Assembly (NCBI RefSeq): GCF_000974445.1
Contig: NZ_BBOJ01000017.1
Coordinates: 124,001-188,000 of the forward strand
Length of the DNA stretch: 64,000 nt
Source of the DNA: Lentzea aerocolonigenes
Lineage (GTDB): Bacteria > Actinomycetota > Actinomycetes > Mycobacteriales > Pseudonocardiaceae
Direction of reading: 5' to 3'
Position 1 is the stretch's first letter. The number at the start of each line of letters is the position of its first letter. Shown in pieces: positions 60,500-64,000 of the stretch. The position numbers and the translations under genes were made by a program. The notes below the pieces were generated by a model. It was given only the letters and a program-made list of their open reading frames with translations. It was not told the origin of the DNA and made no database searches.

Positions 60500-63484
60500 G
60501 TGATCCGGCGGCCCCGGTTGGAGGGGCTGCTCTGCACGACGAGGCTCACGACGCTGGTCGCACCAGCCGGTTACGGCAAGACGACGCTGCTGACCCGGGC
60601 GCACACCGACCGTCCGGTCGTGTGGCACACCTGCCAGGAAGGCCATCGGCTGGTGCAGCCGATGGCGTCCGCGCTGGCAGCCGGGTGGACCAGCGTTCCC
60701 GCCGTGTCCGGAGAGGACGAAGCCGGGCGGGCGCACGCCGTCGCGGGACTGCTGGCCGACGCGTGGCCGGAGGACGTGCTGATCGTGCTGGACGACCTCC
60801 ACGTGCTGAGACCGGAAGATCCGGCCTCGGTGTTGCTGGAAGCGCTCTGCCTCCAGCTGCCGCCGAGCGCCCGGCTGGTGTTGTCCGGACGCACCCCGCC
60901 GCCGTTCTCGTTGCGGCGCCTGAAGGTCGACGGCGAGCTGACCGAGATCACCGCGGCCCAGCTCGCGTTCACCCCCGAGGAGACAGCTGTGGTCGCCGGC
61001 CACGACGTGCAGGACGTCACCGGCGGCTGGCCGATCGCGGTGCGGCTGGTCGCGGAGACGGGCACCGTGGAGGAGCTCGGCGATCTGGTCGAGGAAGTCG
61101 TTGGCAGAGAACCGGAACAGACGCGGGAGCTGCTCAGGACCGCCGCCGCGTTCGACCGGTTCACGGTCGACCTGCTGATCTCGTTGGGGCACGAGGAAGC
61201 CGGGGCGGTTCTGCCGCAGCTCGCGCGGCGCGGGTTGTTCGTCGAGCACGTGCGCGCCGAACCGGGGTGGTTCGCGCTCGTGCCGCTCGCGCGGGAGTTC
61301 CTGGAACCGGCGGTGGACGTGCACGCGGAGGCGGCGCGCTGGTTCGCGTCCCGCGGTGAGTACGTGCGTGCGGTGGATTCCCTTGCCGCGCTGGAGGATT
61401 GGCCCGGTGTGACGGCATTGCTCGGCGACGTGCTGCGAACGGCGGGCGCGGACGCCGTGCTGACCGCGACCCGGCGAGTGCCGGAAGACCTGCGCACGGC
61501 CGAGGTGTGGCAGCTCGAAGGCGTCGCGCACCAGTTGCGCGGCGAGTGGCGGCAGGCGGCCGACCGGTTCACCCGCGCCACCGAGGACGGGCTGACCGCG
61601 GAGCTCGCGTGGCGGATGGCGTGGATCCAGCACCTGCGCGGCGGGCCGCAGGACGCGTTGAAGATGTGCGACGACTACGTTCCCGACGGCTCGGACCCCA
61701 CCGCGGAGTCGATGGTCCTGAGCACGGCCGCGAGCGCGCACTGGGCGCTGGGTGATCTGGAAGCCGCGTCGGCCAAGGCTTCGACGGCGCTGGAGACGGC
61801 GACCGGTGACGCCGCGATCGGCACCGCGCACACCGTGCTCGCGATGGTCGCCGCGGCACGGGGAAAACGCGACGAGCTGACCGAGCACTACGACATCGCG
61901 CTGGACCACGCGCAGAAGGCCGGCGACGTGCTCGGCGTCATCCGCATCCGCTCGAACCGCGCGTCGCACCACGTCGAGGCGGGTGAGCACCGGGCGGCGT
62001 TGCAGGAGATCGAGGAGATGCTGCCGCTCGCGGACGTCACGGGGTTCGCGACCTACCGGGCCATCGGGCTGCACAACCGCGGCGAGGCGTTGCTCGGTCT
62101 CGGCAGGCTGGACGAGGCGGCGGCCGACTTCCACGCCGCGCAGCAGGTTTTCGACCAGGCGGGCAGCTGGCTCGCCGCCGCACCACTGGTGTACCTGGGC
62201 GAGGTGCACCGGTTGCGCGGCGACCGCGCGCTCGCGGGGTTCGCCTTGCAGGAGGCGTTGCGGCTCGCGTCGGCCAAGAACACGGTGCCGCACCTGGTGC
62301 TGGCGCACGTCGGGCTCGCCGAGCTGTTCGCCTGCGACGATCCCGAGCTGGCACGTGAGCACGCCCGCAAAGCGTTGGAGCTGGGCGAAAGCGTGTCGGC
62401 GCTGCTGGTGCTGGCACGGCTCGATGCGGCCAAGGACCTCTGTCAGGAAGCGGCGGAGATCGCGACCAGACGCGGTGACAGGGCGGGGTTCGCACGGGCG
62501 TTGCAGCTGCGGGGAGCCCTGGAGAACGACTCGGTGCTGCTCGACCAGGCGCTGGCGCTGTGGCGCGAGATCGGCGACCCGCTCGGCGAGATTCGCGTGC
62601 GCACGGCACAGGCGGCGCTGGTCGGTGGTGCGGCGGGAGAACAGCTGGCCGGTGAGGCACGGCAGCAGGCCGCGGATCTCGGTGCGCGGGTGCTCGCCGA
62701 GGCCGCCGCGGCCGTTGCCGAGACGTGCCGGAAAGCGAGCAGGCCTGCGTTGTTCATCCAGACGCTGGGCGGGTTCCGGGTGCTGCGCGACGGCGAACCG
62801 CTGCCGCCCGCCGCGTGGCAGTCGCGCAAGGCGAGGGACCTGGTGAAGATCCTCATCGCGCGGCGCGGACGGCCGATCACCCGTGAGGGATTGGGAAACC
62901 TGCTGTGGCCGGACGAGGAACCGGAGAAGGTCGCGAACCGGCTGGCGGTGGCGCTGTCCACGGCGCGCAGCGTGCTGCGGGCTGGGACGGGAATCGTGGC
63001 GGAGGGTGACGCGATCCGGCTCGACCCGGACGTGCTGCCCGTCGACGTGGTCGCGTTCCTCGCCGACGCACGCGCCGGACTCGCTGCGGCGCAACGGAAC
63101 TCGTCCGAGGCGCAGTCACTGCTGGCGGCCGCCGAGTCCGCGTACCACGGCGACTTCCTGGAGGAGGACCCGTACGAGGACTGGGCGGCGCGGTTGCGCG
63201 AGGAAGCCCGGTTGATCTACCTGCAGGTGGTGGCGGTGCTCGCCGCACGGGCCGAGTCCGGTGGGGAGTACGCGCTGGCCAGCAGGTATTGCCTGCGCGT
63301 ACTGGAACGCGACCCGTACGACGAGCCGGCGCACCTGATGCTGGTGCGCGTCCTCGCCGCCGCAGGGAGCCACGGCGAGGCTCGGAGGTGCTACCAGACC
63401 TACGTCACCCGGATGCGGGAGATCGAGGTCGATCCGCGGCCATTTCCCGGAGTTTTCATCGGGAGCACACGACGTAGGGCGTGA
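60500..63484 (+). CDS. STAND ATPase regulator with C-terminal winged helix and BTAD
   Basis: A 994-residue regulator. N-terminal MalT/LuxR-like ATPase: Walker A LVAPAGYGKTTLLTRA (about 18-33), Walker B DVLIVLDDLHVLRPED, sensor RLVLSGRTPP; helical TPR-like repeats from about 280 to 740; then, at the C-terminus, an OmpR-like winged helix (about 755-840: LGGFRVLRDGEPLPPAAWQS, RKARDLVKILIARRGRPITR) and a BTAD domain to the end. In SARP regulators the winged helix/BTAD is N-terminal, so this is the reversed order. GTG 60500 is chosen over TTG 60479 because GGGAGG is 7 nt upstream. Targets unknown. The end overlaps the convergent gene by 29 bp. Confidence 0.85.
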   Translation: MIRRPRLEGLLCTTRLTTLVAPAGYGKTTLLTRAHTDRPVVWHTCQEGHRLVQPMASALAAGWTSVPAVSGEDEAGRAHAVAGLLADAWPEDVLIVLDDLHVLRPEDPASVLLEALCLQLPPSARLVLSGRTPPPFSLRRLKVDGELTEITAAQLAFTPEETAVVAGHDVQDVTGGWPIAVRLVAETGTVEELGDLVEEVVGREPEQTRELLRTAAAFDRFTVDLLISLGHEEAGAVLPQLARRGLFVEHVRAEPGWFALVPLAREFLEPAVDVHAEAARWFASRGEYVRAVDSLAALEDWPGVTALLGDVLRTAGADAVLTATRRVPEDLRTAEVWQLEGVAHQLRGEWRQAADRFTRATEDGLTAELAWRMAWIQHLRGGPQDALKMCDDYVPDGSDPTAESMVLSTAASAHWALGDLEAASAKASTALETATGDAAIGTAHTVLAMVAAARGKRDELTEHYDIALDHAQKAGDVLGVIRIRSNRASHHVEAGEHRAALQEIEEMLPLADVTGFATYRAIGLHNRGEALLGLGRLDEAAADFHAAQQVFDQAGSWLAAAPLVYLGEVHRLRGDRALAGFALQEALRLASAKNTVPHLVLAHVGLAELFACDDPELAREHARKALELGESVSALLVLARLDAAKDLCQEAAEIATRRGDRAGFARALQLRGALENDSVLLDQALALWREIGDPLGEIRVRTAQAALVGGAAGEQLAGEARQQAADLGARVLAEAAAAVAETCRKASRPALFIQTLGGFRVLRDGEPLPPAAWQSRKARDLVKILIARRGRPITREGLGNLLWPDEEPEKVANRLAVALSTARSVLRAGTGIVAEGDAIRLDPDVLPVDVVAFLADARAGLAAAQRNSSEAQSLLAAAESAYHGDFLEEDPYEDWAARLREEARLIYLQVVAVLAARAESGGEYALASRYCLRVLERDPYDEPAHLMLVRVLAAAGSHGEARRCYQTYVTRMREIEVDPRPFPGVFIGSTRRRA

Positions 63485-64000
63485 TCGACCAGCGGATGGC
63501 CTGGCCCTGCGCGTCCGTTCCCTCACCGGAGACGACCGCGCCGGGGCCGGCCGGGACGACGTCGTCGATGATCGCGCCCGCGACCGCACCGCCGGCGCTG
63601 ACGACCTGCTCGTCGTCCTGACACGCAACGGACTTCGAGGCCGTCTTGGTCGTCACGACGGTGGGGGTGCCGCCACGCAGGACGAGTCCCGGCCGCGTCC
63701 CGCAGATCACGTGCGCCGTGACGTCGGTGTTGCCGGACGTCTCGATCACGCCGCCCTTGAGGTTGTTCTTGGGCGCCATCTTGGTGAAGTGCCCGCCGCC
63801 GGTCTCTCCCCCGACGCCGAGCGCCTTCTGGTTGCCGGGGCAGGCCGCCTCGGCGTTCTTGGTGCCGCTCTTGGACACCAGCGTGAACTCGCCGGGCGCG
63901 CAGGTGGCCCGCGCTGTCACCGTCCACGACTGCACGGTCCCCGCGCCGTGCTCGACCGCGGTGACCTCGACGCTCGTGAGGTCGTCGCTCGGCCGCACCC
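63456..64000 (-). CDS. Secreted protein of unknown function (start beyond window)
   Basis: At least 180 residues, open to the right edge; a GTG at 63998 is possible, but the family size suggests the true start and signal peptide lie outside. The visible part has repeated Cys-containing beta-rich units: ATCAPGEFTLVSKSGTKNAE, AACPGNQKALGVGGETGGG, VICGTRPGLVLRG, SVACQDDEQVVSAGGAVAG, ending TPYVVCSR. This resembles exported actinobacterial proteins with GNQKALGVGG-type repeats. Function unknown. Confidence 0.7.
   Translation of the reverse strand, partial: VRPSDDLTSVEVTAVEHGAGTVQSWTVTARATCAPGEFTLVSKSGTKNAEAACPGNQKALGVGGETGGGHFTKMAPKNNLKGGVIETSGNTDVTAHVICGTRPGLVLRGGTPTVVTTKTASKSVACQDDEQVVSAGGAVAGAIIDDVVPAGPGAVVSGEGTDAQGQAIRWSITPYVVCSR

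Overview
The window is high-GC actinobacterial DNA and reads like a member of the Pseudonocardiaceae (the Lentzea/Saccharothrix type); this is an inference from gene content, not a placement. Pointers are the very high GC, frequent GTG starts, an ANTAR response regulator next to a liv operon near polA, an XRE/DUF397 pair, a mycothiol-type DinB protein, and a very large RHS protein with a signal peptide.

Layout. 1-10.6 kb: the 5' end of polA, a divergent hotdog thioesterase, a TetR/SDR pair with three clear operator copies, a complete livKHMGF branched-chain amino acid ABC operon, an exported protein and pdtaR. This polA-liv-pdtaR neighbourhood is conserved in actinomycetes. 10.6-17.7 kb: small lipoprotein and membrane genes, a ThDP enzyme, a GT39-type membrane glycosyltransferase, an XRE regulator with its DUF397 partner, and a DinB protein. 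17.9-24.9 kb: a 2049-residue RHS/PA14 protein with a short basic C-terminal tip, followed by a HEAT-like gene that could be its immunity partner. 25.1-33.2 kb: a LysR-controlled operon (aldehyde dehydrogenase, FAD oxidase, amino acid dehydrogenase, CaiB CoA-transferase, glutaryl-CoA-type dehydrogenase) that fits lysine/pipecolate to glutaryl-CoA catabolism, then a TetR gene. 33.2-37.2 kb: a secreted cyclophilin, a patch of decayed genes (lipoprotein, two-component system, FtsX permease), a small CsbD/Rv0909-like protein and a secreted GH16 glucanase behind a CebR-like operator. 37.2-42.6 kb: a membrane NACHT NTPase, a secreted double DPBB protein and recQ. 42.6-53.6 kb: an S15 peptidase, a maleylacetate-reductase-like protein, an esterase/MprF pair, a LuxR-type NB-ARC regulator, a LysE exporter, a GNAT protein and a DUF4232 lipoprotein. 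53.7-59.0 kb: a CitA/CitB-like two-component system divergent from tctCBA. 59.0-64.0 kb: a TetR/SDR operon with a palindromic operator, a STAND/BTAD regulator, and a partial secreted protein.

The most unusual signal is that three unrelated genes (the Glu/Leu-type dehydrogenase, recq and lysE) each carry degenerate copies of their own 3' end directly downstream, on the same strand. In the dehydrogenase case the copies form an in-frame 161-codon ORF built on an exact 120-bp period. It is joined by ATGA overlaps to the genes on both sides, and its first codons copy the start of the next gene, the CoA-transferase. No tRNA, rRNA, CRISPR array or intact insertion sequence was seen.
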